64,000 nt of DNA. Origin: Proteobacteria bacterium ST_bin12. GTDB taxonomy: Bacteria; Pseudomonadota; Gammaproteobacteria; Burkholderiales; Methylophilaceae. The stretch's first letter is position 1. Every line of letters begins with the position of its first letter. The stretch covers positions 124,001 to 188,000 of the forward strand of contig MSXP01000003.1 in the NCBI GenBank assembly GCA_002083635.1, written 5' to 3'. Of this stretch, positions 25,952 through 35,876 are shown piece by piece. The notes beneath the pieces are model-generated. The model was given only the letters and a program-made list of their open reading frames with translations. It made no database searches and was not told the origin of the DNA. Made by a program: the position numbers and the translations under genes.

Positions 25952-26485
25952 ATGCTACATTTTCACAAAGCCGAACTGGTTGATGCGCAAGACATCGCCG
26001 CACTCATCAACTCCGCTTATCGCGGTGAAAGTAGCCGCGCAGGCTGGACCACCGAAGCCGATATTTTGGATGGCCTGCGCACCACCACGCAAGAAGTTGC
26101 CAGCATTATCAAACGTGAAGATGCGTTTATCTTGGTAGGCGTATTGCGCGATCAAATTGTGGCCACCATTTGTTGTGAGAAGCAAGACGCCTATTGCAGA
26201 AATATCGCTCACTTAGGCATGATAGCCGTTAAACCAACCCTGCAAAATAAAGGCCATGGCGCCGCTATGATTCAAGCGGCAGAAGCCATGACATCCAGAG
26301 AATGGCGCGTGGTCGGGTTTCATATGGCGGTGATTACATTGCGCGAAGAGCTAATCGCTTTTTATGAACGCTTAGGCTATGCGCGCAGCGGCGAGTTTAA
26401 AAACTTCCCTGAAAACAGTCGGTTATGGCAACCCAAAGTGACAGGCTTAACGCTGGAATATTTAGTTAAAATTATTAAGCGCTAA
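25952..26485 (+). CDS. GNAT-family N-acetyltransferase
   Basis: The 177-residue protein fits the GNAT fold: an N-terminal beta-alpha unit (LHFHKAELVDAQDIAALINS), strands around FILVGVLRDQIVATICC, and the acetyl-CoA-binding segment LGMIAVKPTLQNKGHGAAMI with the Q/R-x-x-G-x-G/A loop. The C-terminal LIAFYERLGYARSGEFK is typical of the family. The acceptor is unknown. It overlaps the convergent RND pump gene by 11 bases at their 3' ends. Confidence 0.9.
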   Translation: MLHFHKAELVDAQDIAALINSAYRGESSRAGWTTEADILDGLRTTTQEVASIIKREDAFILVGVLRDQIVATICCEKQDAYCRNIAHLGMIAVKPTLQNKGHGAAMIQAAEAMTSREWRVVGFHMAVITLREELIAFYERLGYARSGEFKNFPENSRLWQPKVTGLTLEYLVKIIKR

Positions 26486-29400
26486 TATTAGGTTTTGCGT
26501 GACGTCTTTGCTCAAACTTATCCACCCCGCCCATCGCCAACGAGTACACCGCTGGCACTACAACCAAAGTGAGCAAGGTAGATGAAAGCATGCCGCCAAT
26601 AACGGCAACCGATAATGGGCCGTTGGTTTCTGAGCCTGCACCCAAGCCTAAAGCGGCTGGTAACAGTGCCAATATAATGGTCAGAGATGTCATTAATACT
26701 GGGCGCATGCGAATGGGGCAAGCGTTCAATAGTGCTTGATTGATGGATTGACCTTCATCGCGTAATTGATTGGTTAAATCGACCAACAAAATTGAGTTTT
26801 TGGCGACTAGGCCAATCAGTAGAACTAAGCCAATCATTGAAAAAATATTCAAACTATTGCCTGTTAACCACAACGCAAATACGCCGCCAATAATGGCCAA
26901 CGGCTGCGCGACCATCACAATAATCGGTTGCAGGAATGAATTAAACTGGCTGGCTAAAACCATGTATAAAAGTACCAAAGCCAAGGCAAAAATAAACGAT
27001 ACGTTTTTAAAGGTTTTGGCAAATTCTTCTGCTTGGCCTGATAGTTTATATTTATATTCAGCAGGCAATATTTCTTTGGCAGCTGCTTCTACTGCGGTTA
27101 CCGCCTCACCTAACGGAATGGATGGGCTGGCGTATAAATTGGCGGCGTATTGCAAATCGTAGCGGCCGATTACCGCAGCGCCCAGCGTTTGTTTAAATTG
27201 CGCCACGCTATCCAAGCGCACCAAATCGCCATTATTGGCACGCAGATAAATCTTACTTAAATCGGTGATTTGATTAAAATTGCCATCTTCGGCTTTTAAG
27301 CGAATATCGTAACGCTGGCCGTCACCATCTTCATCGTTAAATTTGGCTACGTTAATGCCGCCCGCATATACACTCACTGCATTGGCAATATCGGCGGCTG
27401 TAATACCAAAGCCTGCTGCGCGGTCGCGGTCAATCTGCATATTGAGTTGCGGTAAATCCAATTGCAAATCTAAATCTACTTTGCCAAAACCATCAATGCC
27501 TACAAGTCTTTGCTGAATAGCTTTTGCATATTTGCTGACGTTTTCGATGCTGGGGCCAGTAATATTGAATTGCAGTTTTTCTGAGCGCTGGCCACGCACC
27601 ATGCTGGCAGGCACAGGAAAAGCTTGCACACCAGGGATTTCGCTCAGTTCTTTTTTAAGCGTCGCAATCAACTCTTTTTGAGAGTTAGCGCGTTCATGCC
27701 TATCTTTTAAACGCACGCTCATGCGGCCAGCATTCACTTGGCCTTGTGAGCCAGCACCGATGACAGAGAAAAAGCTAGCAACATCATCTGTGTGTTTTAG
27801 CATCACTTTTTCGATTAAGTCTAAACGCGTATTGGTGTATTCCAAGCTAGAGCCTAATGGCGCTTTAAAGCTGATATTAAATTTACTCTCATCGGCTTCT
27901 GGCACAAATTCTTTGGTGACCGCGCTAAAAAAGAAAGCGCTAGAGGCCACCACTAAAATGGTAGCTAAAATCACTTTCCAGCGGTGTTTAAGTGACAAAC
28001 TTAATAGCTTGGCATAGGTGTTATCTAAGCCTTCAAAAAAACCATCTAAAGAATGGTAAAGCTTGCCATGTTTTGTATTGCTAGAAAGATAGCGTGAACA
28101 CAACATAGGCGTGAGCGTGAGCGAAACAAATAATGAGACCACTACGCCTACAGTCACCACAACCGCAAACGCTTCAAAAAACTTGCCAATAATGCCTTCC
28201 ATAAAAATCACAGGCGCAAAAATACACACTAAAGAGAGCGATGAGGCCAATACAGCAAATACTATTTCACGGCTGCCATTAATGGTGGCTTGCTGGCGAA
28301 ACGCCATGACTGCTTTGGGATTAGAAGTATCCACATCTTTAAGACCAGTGCCTAACTCACCACTTAAATGCCGCATAATACTTTCGCGCACCACAATGGC
28401 ATCATCTACCACCACGCCCACAAGCAAGAGTAGCGCAAGTAGCGTCATGCTATTAAAGGTGTAGCCAGCAAAATACATCACCGCAATCGCGCCTAATAAT
28501 GACACAGGGATCTCTAAGCAAATCATCAGCGTAGAGCTAAGTGAGCGCATAAAAATCAGCACAATTAGCGCGGCAAATAAGGTGCCTTCTAGCAAATGCT
28601 CTTGCAACGCCTTAACCATTTCTCGAATAAACGGCGCTTCGTTGGCTGATACTTCGATATTCATGCCTGGCGGCAAATTAGGCCGAATCTCTTTATCTAA
28701 GCGGCGTTCTACTTCATCAATAATATCCACCGTATTGGAATTGGGCACTTTAATAATGCCCAAACCAACGGTCGGCTTGGCATTAAAGCGCGCCAATTGT
28801 CTAAAATCGGTCAAGCCGTCTTCAACGCTGGCCACTTGTTTTAACTTAACTGATACACCATCGCGCTGCATTACCACCATCTCAGCCAAATCAGGCAGGC
28901 GGTGAAATTCTAAATCTAGCTTTAATAAGCGCTCTGCGTTTTGGCTGACCAAAAAGCCACCTGGCACTTGAATATGCTCGCGATTAAACGCGTTCACAAT
29001 ATCAGTAGTGGTGACGTTATATGCGTTCATGCGGTCTGGTTTTAGCAATACGCGAATATTCCGGTCGCGCCGCCCACCTAGCTGCACTTCACCCACGCCA
29101 TCAATAGTTTCTAGCTGTTTTTTTAATGTATTTAATGCGTAAACGTTTAATTGTTGAATGGTTCTGTCGCCGCTTAATGCCAGCCATAAAACAGGTTCTG
29201 CGTTGGTTTCGGCTTTTTGTAAAATGGGCGGGTCAATATCGGTAGGTAGGCGGCGAATCACCTGATTTAACTTGGCTTGCACTTCGTTGTAAGCCACATT
29301 AATGTCTTTTTCTAGCTTAAACGTAATAACAATAATGGAAGCGCCGGGTGATGAGCTAGATTGAATGTGTTCTATGCCGCCAGTGGTGTTCAATGCCGAT

Positions 29401-29603
29401 TCAATCACGCTAGTGACTGACGTATCCATAATGTCTGGATTCGCACCTTTTAGCGTGGTGGTGACGGTGATAATGGGAAATTCAATCAGTGGAAAGCGGT
29501 CAATCGCAATGCGCTGATACGAAATAATGCCGAACAATACCAATACGCCAGACAGCATCCAAGCCAGCACATGGCGTTTAATCGAGAGTTCAGGTAATGT
29601 CAT
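26475..29603 (-). CDS. RND-family multidrug efflux transporter (AcrB/MexB-like)
   Basis: The 1042-residue inner-membrane pump has twelve membrane helices and two large periplasmic loops. Seen are the N-terminal SIKRHVLAWMLSGVLVLFGI, the proton-relay pair in VGVVVDDAIVVRES (helix 4), VGLVAKNSILLVDL with its Lys in helix 10, and FMRSLSSTLMICLEIPVS. The double Asp indicates a HAE1-type drug pump rather than a metal (HME) pump. Its adaptor is encoded 75 bases upstream; no outer-membrane factor is adjacent, so a TolC-like channel elsewhere must serve it. Confidence 0.95.
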   Translation of the reverse strand: MTLPELSIKRHVLAWMLSGVLVLFGIISYQRIAIDRFPLIEFPIITVTTTLKGANPDIMDTSVTSVIESALNTTGGIEHIQSSSSPGASIIVITFKLEKDINVAYNEVQAKLNQVIRRLPTDIDPPILQKAETNAEPVLWLALSGDRTIQQLNVYALNTLKKQLETIDGVGEVQLGGRRDRNIRVLLKPDRMNAYNVTTTDIVNAFNREHIQVPGGFLVSQNAERLLKLDLEFHRLPDLAEMVVMQRDGVSVKLKQVASVEDGLTDFRQLARFNAKPTVGLGIIKVPNSNTVDIIDEVERRLDKEIRPNLPPGMNIEVSANEAPFIREMVKALQEHLLEGTLFAALIVLIFMRSLSSTLMICLEIPVSLLGAIAVMYFAGYTFNSMTLLALLLLVGVVVDDAIVVRESIMRHLSGELGTGLKDVDTSNPKAVMAFRQQATINGSREIVFAVLASSLSLVCIFAPVIFMEGIIGKFFEAFAVVVTVGVVVSLFVSLTLTPMLCSRYLSSNTKHGKLYHSLDGFFEGLDNTYAKLLSLSLKHRWKVILATILVVASSAFFFSAVTKEFVPEADESKFNISFKAPLGSSLEYTNTRLDLIEKVMLKHTDDVASFFSVIGAGSQGQVNAGRMSVRLKDRHERANSQKELIATLKKELSEIPGVQAFPVPASMVRGQRSEKLQFNITGPSIENVSKYAKAIQQRLVGIDGFGKVDLDLQLDLPQLNMQIDRDRAAGFGITAADIANAVSVYAGGINVAKFNDEDGDGQRYDIRLKAEDGNFNQITDLSKIYLRANNGDLVRLDSVAQFKQTLGAAVIGRYDLQYAANLYASPSIPLGEAVTAVEAAAKEILPAEYKYKLSGQAEEFAKTFKNVSFIFALALVLLYMVLASQFNSFLQPIIVMVAQPLAIIGGVFALWLTGNSLNIFSMIGLVLLIGLVAKNSILLVDLTNQLRDEGQSINQALLNACPIRMRPVLMTSLTIILALLPAALGLGAGSETNGPLSVAVIGGMLSSTLLTLVVVPAVYSLAMGGVDKFEQRRHAKPNISA

Positions 29604-29678
29604 TTAAAGGTATGCGCTTTCATAGTTCTATTGGCTTGCGTGGGGCGAAAAACTTAACCACTTTTTTGTGCCTAAAAT

Positions 29679-30782
29679 TTATTGAATAATGCTGACTTTG
29701 GCTTTATCGGTTAAAAATGCTGCGCCATCAACCGCAATTGTTTCGTTGCCGTTTAAGCCCTCTAAAATCTCAATACCGCCATTTTGCTGCAAACCGGTTT
29801 TAACTTCACGCTGCACAGCTTCGTCATTCACTACTTCGTATACCACTTCACCTGCTGGGCGCAGCACAATACTTTGCTCTGGCACCACAATCGCGCTTGG
29901 TCTGTCACCCAAAATCACACGACCATTCACACTGGCGCCTGGCTGCCAATCCGCTTCATCACGTATATCGGCAATCACATCAATACTACGGCTATTCGCT
30001 ACAATCAGCGGTTTTAGCTCGTTAATCACTGAGCGCACTTCTTTGCTTGACGTGGGCGTTGTCATAATAACGGTTAAACCAGGTTTTAATTTCGCAGCAA
30101 TATGCTCAGGAAAAGGCAAATGCGCGCGCAGTAGTTTTTTGCTGATAATTTGCACAATAGGGTCGCCAACGCGCACAAAATCGCCTGTTGCCACTAATTG
30201 TTTTTCAACGACGCCATCGGTGGGAGAAACCACCCGGTCTTTTGAACCATTATGATTAATGGTGGCAATGCGACTTTTAGCACCCGCCAACTGCTGCTTC
30301 AATGCATCTTGCTGGGTGCTGGCATCATCTAATGCATTTTTAGAAATAAAGTTTTTTTCAACCAAGGCGCGATTGCGCTCGACTATTTTGGCTTGATTCG
30401 CTAATAGCGCTTCAATGCGCGCTACTTCTGATAATGACTCTTGCCGCTGATAACCAAAATCACTGCCATCTAACAAAGCCAGTGTTTGGCCTTTTTTGAC
30501 GCTTTGACCAGGGTGTACCAATACTTTTAAAACCCGTGCAGAAATTTCGGCGGCAATGGTTGGGTCTATCACGCCCTCTAGGGTACCAACCGATTCTTCA
30601 TATAAAGATAAATTTTTAGTATCCACTTTAACAACGCTAATTTGTGTTGATTTAAGATTAGTGGCATCAGACTTTGCATCTGCAGCTTCATCCTTGCTGC
30701 AAGCGCTGATACTTAACCCAATTAAAGCGGCGAAAAAAATACGAATAAAATGATGGTTGGCGGCTAATTTTTTTGTTTGCAT
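29679..30782 (-). CDS. RND efflux periplasmic adaptor (membrane fusion protein), lipoprotein
   Basis: The 367-residue protein carries an N-terminal signal with lipobox ISAC (lipidated Cys28), so it is anchored in the inner membrane. It has the lipoyl half-motif ISARVLKVLVHPGQSVKKGQTLALLD, a helical hairpin (about 105-170), the second lipoyl half SPTDGVVEKQLVATGDFVRVG and beta-barrel/membrane-proximal domains. It bridges the RND pump encoded downstream to an outer-membrane channel. It starts 14 bases after ampD on the same strand. Confidence 0.93.
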   Translation of the reverse strand: MQTKKLAANHHFIRIFFAALIGLSISACSKDEAADAKSDATNLKSTQISVVKVDTKNLSLYEESVGTLEGVIDPTIAAEISARVLKVLVHPGQSVKKGQTLALLDGSDFGYQRQESLSEVARIEALLANQAKIVERNRALVEKNFISKNALDDASTQQDALKQQLAGAKSRIATINHNGSKDRVVSPTDGVVEKQLVATGDFVRVGDPIVQIISKKLLRAHLPFPEHIAAKLKPGLTVIMTTPTSSKEVRSVINELKPLIVANSRSIDVIADIRDEADWQPGASVNGRVILGDRPSAIVVPEQSIVLRPAGEVVYEVVNDEAVQREVKTGLQQNGGIEILEGLNGNETIAVDGAAFLTDKAKVSIIQ

Positions 30783-30796
30783 AAGATTCGCGATTT

Positions 30797-31345
30797 TTAA
30801 GATTCTTGTTTAATGATAGACCAATCAAAATAAGGGCCAGGATCTGTTTTGCGCCCAGGCGCAATATCCGAGTGGCCAACAATAGTTTGAATGGGATAAG
30901 TCTGTTTTAAAATATTAATTAATAGTTGCAGCGACTTGTATTGCGCCAATTCAAACGCCTCAAAATCACTGCCTTCCAGCTCAATTCCGACAGAAAAATC
31001 GTTACAACGTTCACGACCTAACCAATTTGATACGCCCGCATGCCAAGCGCGTTGCAAACATGACACAAATTGTACTAATTCGCCATCACGCCTAATTAAA
31101 AAATGTGATGACACTTTGCGCGTGTAAATCTCAGCGTAGTAAGGATGCTCATCAGGATTCAGCCTGTTGGTAAATAATTCAATAACACCGTTACCGCCGT
31201 ATTGATTGGGCGGCAGGCTAATATTGTGTATCACAATCATGCTGATTTCTGGAGTTGGAGCATCGGCGCTAGGCCTCGCATCAAAATTGGGTGAGCATAC
31301 TTGGCGCGCGCTTGTGATGAATCCTTTTGTATCTATGTGCAGCAT
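30797..31345 (-). CDS. ampD: 1,6-anhydro-N-acetylmuramyl-L-alanine amidase
   Basis: The 182-residue cytoplasmic zinc amidase cleaves the peptide from anhydro-muropeptides in cell-wall recycling. His40 (MIVIHNIS), His158 and Asp168 (GHSDIAPGRKTDPGP) correspond to the zinc ligands of AmpD. LIRRDGELVQFVSCLQRAWH precedes the conserved HAG. There is no signal peptide, separating it from periplasmic amidases. Its place close to pilR-pilS is typical of Betaproteobacteria; here a CaCA antiporter gene lies between. Confidence 0.95.
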   Translation of the reverse strand: MLHIDTKGFITSARQVCSPNFDARPSADAPTPEISMIVIHNISLPPNQYGGNGVIELFTNRLNPDEHPYYAEIYTRKVSSHFLIRRDGELVQFVSCLQRAWHAGVSNWLGRERCNDFSVGIELEGSDFEAFELAQYKSLQLLINILKQTYPIQTIVGHSDIAPGRKTDPGPYFDWSIIKQES

Positions 31346-31419
31346 GATGAATTATTTAGTCAAAACCATGATTAATCCGATAAAATAACATCTTACCTAA
31401 TTTTTAGAGATGTTTAAGC

Positions 31420-32421
31420 ATGGTTTTCTTACAGTTATTTGTAATGCTGATAGTTATTTTGGTTGCGGCTGAGGTATTCACTAACGCGCTTGAACATTTA
31501 GGTGAAAAACTCGGCATTTCAGAGGGCGTTACAGGCTCGCTTTTTGCGGCGGTTGGTACCGCTTTGCCAGAGACGATGGTGCCGCTTCTAGCAATTTTTG
31601 CAGGCACTGCCAGTATGGCGACCAATCATGAAATCGGCGTAGGTGCGATTTTGGGTGCACCACTCATGTTAGCCACTTTATCGATTAGCTTAATGGCTAT
31701 TTCAGTATGGAAACGCCGCGGCACAAATGGTCATTTACGCCCAGAGCGTACAGGACTTACGCGCGATTTAAACTTTTTTATTTTTGCATTTATTGTGGCT
31801 GCTGGCGCTTTGTACGTACCACATGACAATGTTATTGTGCGCCACTTGCTGGGTTTAGTAATGGTGATGATTTATGTGGTTTATGTGTGGATGACGTTAA
31901 GCGCCTCTAAAGATTTGGTTGAAGAAGGCCATGCCACAGAAGCGGAAAGCCCCATGTTTTTGAGCAGGCTTGGCATTCCAACTAATAGCTTCACAATTGG
32001 ATTACAGATTGTTTTAGGTTTGTTGCTATTAATTGCAGGCGCAAAAGGCTTTATTAATGGTGTTGAAGAGGCGGCAGCCATTATAGGCATTTCAACGCTT
32101 ATGCTGTCATTGTTGATTATCCCAATCGCGACCGAGTTGCCCGAAAAAGTGAACAGTATTTTGTGGATCCGCAAAGGTAAAGACACGCTAGCTTTTGGCA
32201 ATATCACAGGTGCGATGGTGTTTCAAGGCACCTTATTGCCTGCGATTGGTATTTCGTTAACCCCGTGGGAGCCACGTCCAGAAGTGGTTTGGGGGCTTGT
32301 AATCACTTTGCTTGCAGCAGTTTGGATGCGTTATTTGATGGCAAAAGGTGGTATTCGCGTGTGGCATTTGCTGATTAATGGCGTGATGTATATTACTTAT
32401 TTGGTTATCGCGCTTAGTTAG
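31420..32421 (+). CDS. CaCA-family sodium/calcium antiporter-like protein
   Basis: The 333-residue protein has about ten membrane helices and two alpha repeats: VTGSLFAAVGTALPETMVPL in the first half and LIIPIATELPEKVNSILW followed by GNITGAMVFQGTLLPAIG in the second. The Pro-Glu pairs fit the cation site of the Na+/Ca2+ exchanger family. It is distinct from the ChaA-type protein at 15599 and shorter. The ion is not determined. It is divergent from ampD and convergent with pilR. Confidence 0.88.
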   Translation: MVFLQLFVMLIVILVAAEVFTNALEHLGEKLGISEGVTGSLFAAVGTALPETMVPLLAIFAGTASMATNHEIGVGAILGAPLMLATLSISLMAISVWKRRGTNGHLRPERTGLTRDLNFFIFAFIVAAGALYVPHDNVIVRHLLGLVMVMIYVVYVWMTLSASKDLVEEGHATEAESPMFLSRLGIPTNSFTIGLQIVLGLLLLIAGAKGFINGVEEAAAIIGISTLMLSLLIIPIATELPEKVNSILWIRKGKDTLAFGNITGAMVFQGTLLPAIGISLTPWEPRPEVVWGLVITLLAAVWMRYLMAKGGIRVWHLLINGVMYITYLVIALS

Positions 32422-32456
32422 TTGTTGTACTTTGTTAATTTACTGTAAATAGATAA

Positions 32457-33848
32457 TTAATCGTACAAACTTTCGTCCGACATATCTGCGTCATCATCCT
32501 TAGCCAAGCCTAGCTTGGCTAATCGGTATCTTAGCGTTCTAAAGCTCACACCCAATAATTTAGCAGCCGCGGTTTTATTGTTATTGGCTTTTGCTAATGC
32601 TTTTAAAATGGCGCGTTTTTCAATATCTTCTAAATATTCAGATAAACCCACTTCAAGTGTTTTGCTGGGGTCAAACGTGATTTTGTCGTCAGCACGGTAT
32701 TTAAATTCTTGATCCATCAACAAATCATCGGTGCATATTTTTTGACCGTCACACAATGCTAGCGCGCGTTCCAGCATATTTTCCAACTCACGTACATTAC
32801 CGTCAAAATGCAACTTGCTGATTAATTTAGCAGCACTTTCTTCTAACACCGGTAAGGCAATTGATTGCGAGTCACATAATTTTTGCAATAATTTATGTGT
32901 TAACTCTGGAATATCCTCTGGCCTATCACGCAGGGCTGGCATTTTGAGCTGAATCACATTCAATCGATAATATAAATCCTGCCGAAATAAGCCGTTGTTC
33001 ATCATGTCGCTTAAGTTTTTGTGTGTCGCGCTGATAATGCGCACATCTACACTTTCTTCCGCTGTGCCACCCACCGTGCGCACCTTTTTTTCTTGAATCG
33101 CACGCAGCAACTTAACTTGCATGGCTAATGGCAAATCTGCCACTTCGTCTAAAAATAATGTGCCGCCATTTGCCGCTTGAAACAAACCTGAAGTATCTTG
33201 CACTGCGCCAGTAAAAGCACCTTTTTTGTAACCAAAAAATTCACTTTCCATTAAGTTTTCGGGTATGGCGCCACAGTTAACCGCCACAAAAGTTTTATCG
33301 CGACGCGAGCTATTGCTGTGAATTAAGCGCGCGGCTAATTCTTTACCGCTACCTGATTCGCCGCTGATGTAAACAGGCGCTTGGCTACGCGCCAGTTTTT
33401 CAATCATGGTGCGCACATAATCCATGGCAGGTGACTGACCAATTAAATCCACGGTATTGCTGGTTTGTTTGGCATCAGAGCTGGAAAGCTTAAGCGCAGA
33501 TTCTACTAAAGGGCGTAATTGTTTGAGTGAAATAGGTTTGGTTAAGTAGTCAAAAGCCCCTGCTTTTAAAGCAGAAACGGCATTTTCTGCACTGCCATAC
33601 GCGGTAATCACAGCAACTGGTAGGCCGCTATGATTGGCAGCGATATATTGCACCAACTCTAAACCTAATCCGTCTGGCAACCGCATATCGGTTAAACATA
33701 AATTATAAGTTTGGCTGGCTAACAGTTGTTTTGCTTCAGTTACGCTGCTGGCGCTATCTGCACGAATATCCATGCGTTCTAGTGTTAACACCACCAATTC
33801 GCGAATGTCGGTTTCATCATCCACCACTAAGCAATTAAACTGCGCCAT
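32457..33848 (-). CDS. pilR: PilR, sigma-54-dependent response regulator
   Basis: The 463-residue NtrC-family regulator has three parts. The receiver domain (1-120) has the phosphoacceptor Asp in LTDMRLPDGLG. The AAA+ domain has Walker A GESGSGKE, the sigma-54-contacting GAFTGA loop and GGTLFLDEVADLP. The Fis-type helix-turn-helix at the C terminus reads NNNKTAAAKLLGVSFRTLRYRL. It activates sigma-54 promoters, classically that of the type IV pilin gene. A matching promoter lies upstream of the pilin gene at 58308. The cognate kinase is encoded directly upstream, 5 bases away. Confidence 0.93.
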   Translation of the reverse strand: MAQFNCLVVDDETDIRELVVLTLERMDIRADSASSVTEAKQLLASQTYNLCLTDMRLPDGLGLELVQYIAANHSGLPVAVITAYGSAENAVSALKAGAFDYLTKPISLKQLRPLVESALKLSSSDAKQTSNTVDLIGQSPAMDYVRTMIEKLARSQAPVYISGESGSGKELAARLIHSNSSRRDKTFVAVNCGAIPENLMESEFFGYKKGAFTGAVQDTSGLFQAANGGTLFLDEVADLPLAMQVKLLRAIQEKKVRTVGGTAEESVDVRIISATHKNLSDMMNNGLFRQDLYYRLNVIQLKMPALRDRPEDIPELTHKLLQKLCDSQSIALPVLEESAAKLISKLHFDGNVRELENMLERALALCDGQKICTDDLLMDQEFKYRADDKITFDPSKTLEVGLSEYLEDIEKRAILKALAKANNNKTAAAKLLGVSFRTLRYRLAKLGLAKDDDADMSDESLYD

Positions 33849-33853
33849 TACAT

Positions 33854-35494
33854 TTAAGCCTTTTTGATATAAATGATAAATTGCGAGCCAGCGCTGGTTG
33901 ATTGAGCGGGTGTTTTAAGTTGTAACTTAGCACCGTTCGCATCAGCCAATTCGCGGGCAATATAGAGGCCTAAGCCAGTACCCGATTTTTCTGTTGTAAA
34001 AAATGGCTCAAATAAATGGTTGCGCACATTTTCAGGTATGCCCTCACCATCGTCACTAATTTCAATGTGCACATCTTGTATTTTTGCCGAGTTTGAAACT
34101 GTTAACTCAAGACTGTTTTCAATGTTTTGAGAGTGACGCCAACCATTTTTACACAAATTCCATAAAATTTGGTTTAAGTGGCGTCTATCGAATGCAACCA
34201 CCGTATCTGTGTTGTGTAGCGAAAGTTTAAAACAATGGGTAGGGATTTTTTCAACTGCACAAAATTGTGTATAGAAATCGGTAATAAAATGTTCAAGATG
34301 AATCATCTCTTGATTAGTGCGGTCGCGACGATTCAGCTCTAATACATCTTTAATAATCTGATCAAGTCGCTGTACATTATCGGCAATAATTTGCAACATA
34401 CGCTTATTGGCAGGGTTGCAATCTTCTTCCTCTTGAAGCAATTGATTCGCGTGGCTAATCGCACTGAGCGGATTGCGAATTTCGTGGGCAATGTTGGCAG
34501 TTAAACGACCTAGCGCAGCCAGCTTAACTTGGTGCGCCTGCGTTTGCATTTGTGACCAATCTTCAATAAAAATCACAGCACCTTGATGCCGATTTTCGGC
34601 AACTGGTAGCAACCTAAGCCGTAATTCGCGCGATAAGGTATTGAGTTTTAAGATGTTAGTGGTGCTGGATTCGGCAAGCGGGGTTAGTTCGTTTATCCAT
34701 TGGCGAATCATGTCACTGATTTCAGGTGAAATGCTCTGAAGTGACTCTCCCTGCCAACTAGTCGCTTCGCTCTCTTCAATATCGAATCCTAGTAAGCGCT
34801 TAGCTTGAGTATTGTGATGTTTAATTTGCAGATTTTGATCGACAACCAATACGCCATCTTGCATTTCATGGGTAATCAGCGCGTTAACTTGCGCCATATT
34901 TTTCACGTCCAAACCGCGTTCAGAGGCTAGTAACTCACTTTGCTGAACGCGCTTGGCTAAGCTGTATGCAAGCCAAGCAGTTGCAAAGCAGCTTAAACTT
35001 AACATGACCGCGCCAGAATAATTTTCCATGGGGCTGGAGGCTGAAACTAGTTGATATGACTGTTCAAGCAAAATACCAATCGTGGCCAATGCTGCATAAA
35101 ACAAGGCTAGGCGACCTTCGCTAATTAAGCTGGCACTGGCGATGGTAATAATCAGCAATAACCCAATACCTGTTACACCGTTTTGCTGTGCATGCATAAA
35201 CAGCAAAATAAATACAATATCAATGATGATTTGTGTGGGTAAGTTAAAGTCTATATTGGGTTTTTCTACCCAAGTAAGAATTGCGGATATACAGCTAAAA
35301 ATAAAATAGCCTAATATCAACTCAGAAAATAAAGGCAGTTCAGAGCTTTGCAAAAAGCTGCCATCGCGAAACGCATTTTGAGTCGCTAAAAATAATAAAG
35401 CGATCAGTAACCGATAGCCGTTATAAAGCTTTAAGCTACGCCAGCGCGCAGCGGTAAGTGTTTCGTCAAGATTGGGTGTTAAATCAATTGCCAT
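33854..35494 (-). CDS. pilS: PilS, membrane-bound sensor histidine kinase
   Basis: The 546-residue kinase has a six-helix membrane domain (about 28-185), a PAS-like region (about 205-320), the dimerisation/phosphoacceptor helix ANIAHEIRNPLSAISHANQLL split around His in HEIRNPL, and a HATPase_c domain with NLCKNGWRHS (N box), DDGEGIP (G1) and GTGLGLYIARE (G2). PilS senses pilin levels in the membrane and phosphorylates PilR. It follows the small PP0621-type gene after 2 bases and precedes pilR, so the three are one transcript. Confidence 0.93.
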   Translation of the reverse strand: MAIDLTPNLDETLTAARWRSLKLYNGYRLLIALLFLATQNAFRDGSFLQSSELPLFSELILGYFIFSCISAILTWVEKPNIDFNLPTQIIIDIVFILLFMHAQQNGVTGIGLLLIITIASASLISEGRLALFYAALATIGILLEQSYQLVSASSPMENYSGAVMLSLSCFATAWLAYSLAKRVQQSELLASERGLDVKNMAQVNALITHEMQDGVLVVDQNLQIKHHNTQAKRLLGFDIEESEATSWQGESLQSISPEISDMIRQWINELTPLAESSTTNILKLNTLSRELRLRLLPVAENRHQGAVIFIEDWSQMQTQAHQVKLAALGRLTANIAHEIRNPLSAISHANQLLQEEEDCNPANKRMLQIIADNVQRLDQIIKDVLELNRRDRTNQEMIHLEHFITDFYTQFCAVEKIPTHCFKLSLHNTDTVVAFDRRHLNQILWNLCKNGWRHSQNIENSLELTVSNSAKIQDVHIEISDDGEGIPENVRNHLFEPFFTTEKSGTGLGLYIARELADANGAKLQLKTPAQSTSAGSQFIIYIKKA

Positions 35495-35496
35495 GA

Positions 35497-35724
35497 CTAA
35501 TTAAGGCTTTGACGACAATCGGGATTGTTGCAAATGATTTTACTTTCAATGAGCACGCTTTCAGATTCAGGCACATGGGTACCGCATGCAGCACATTGCA
35601 CAACTTTTTCTTCTACTTTTTGATTTTGCTGAGAAGTATTGTCAGAGTTTGGTGTTAGAAAAGCGCGCTTAATCACCACATACAGCAACCAAACCAAAAC
35701 AATCAGCAATAAAATGCGAGTCAT
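35497..35724 (-). CDS. PP0621-family small membrane zinc-finger-like protein
   Basis: The 75-residue protein has an N-terminal membrane helix (residues 3-18), then a hydrophilic linker and a C-terminal pair of cysteine motifs: CAACGTHVPESES and CNNPDC. This matches small PP0621-type proteins encoded next to pilS in many Betaproteobacteria and pseudomonads. The four Cys probably bind a metal such as zinc. Function is unknown; the conserved position suggests a link to PilSR. Confidence 0.8.
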   Translation of the reverse strand: MTRILLLIVLVWLLYVVIKRAFLTPNSDNTSQQNQKVEEKVVQCAACGTHVPESESVLIESKIICNNPDCRQSLN

Positions 35725-35841
35725 ACGTTTTCCTGATACCTAAAACTATTTAGTAGCAGTGATTGTAACTAAAACCGCAGCATATAGAAACTTGCCAAGC
35801 TTGCTCGTGCTCAAAACCTCAATCGGCGAAAAAGTTAAAAC

Positions 35842-35850
35842 TGTTATACT
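35842..35850 (+). promoter_or_regulatory. Possible extended -10 promoter for the sigma factor gene
   Basis: TGTTATACT reads as an extended -10 element (TGnTATACT), 27 bases before the ATG at 35877. No good -35 box is seen at the usual distance, as is common with extended -10 promoters. Confidence 0.4.
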
Positions 35851-35876
35851 AACGCTAAGGATTAAATAAAAATTTC

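Noticed and set aside
29689..30255. 188-codon open frame antisense to the RND adaptor gene
   Set aside because: Same reason: it mirrors a conserved coding region, and there is no ribosome-binding site or domain.
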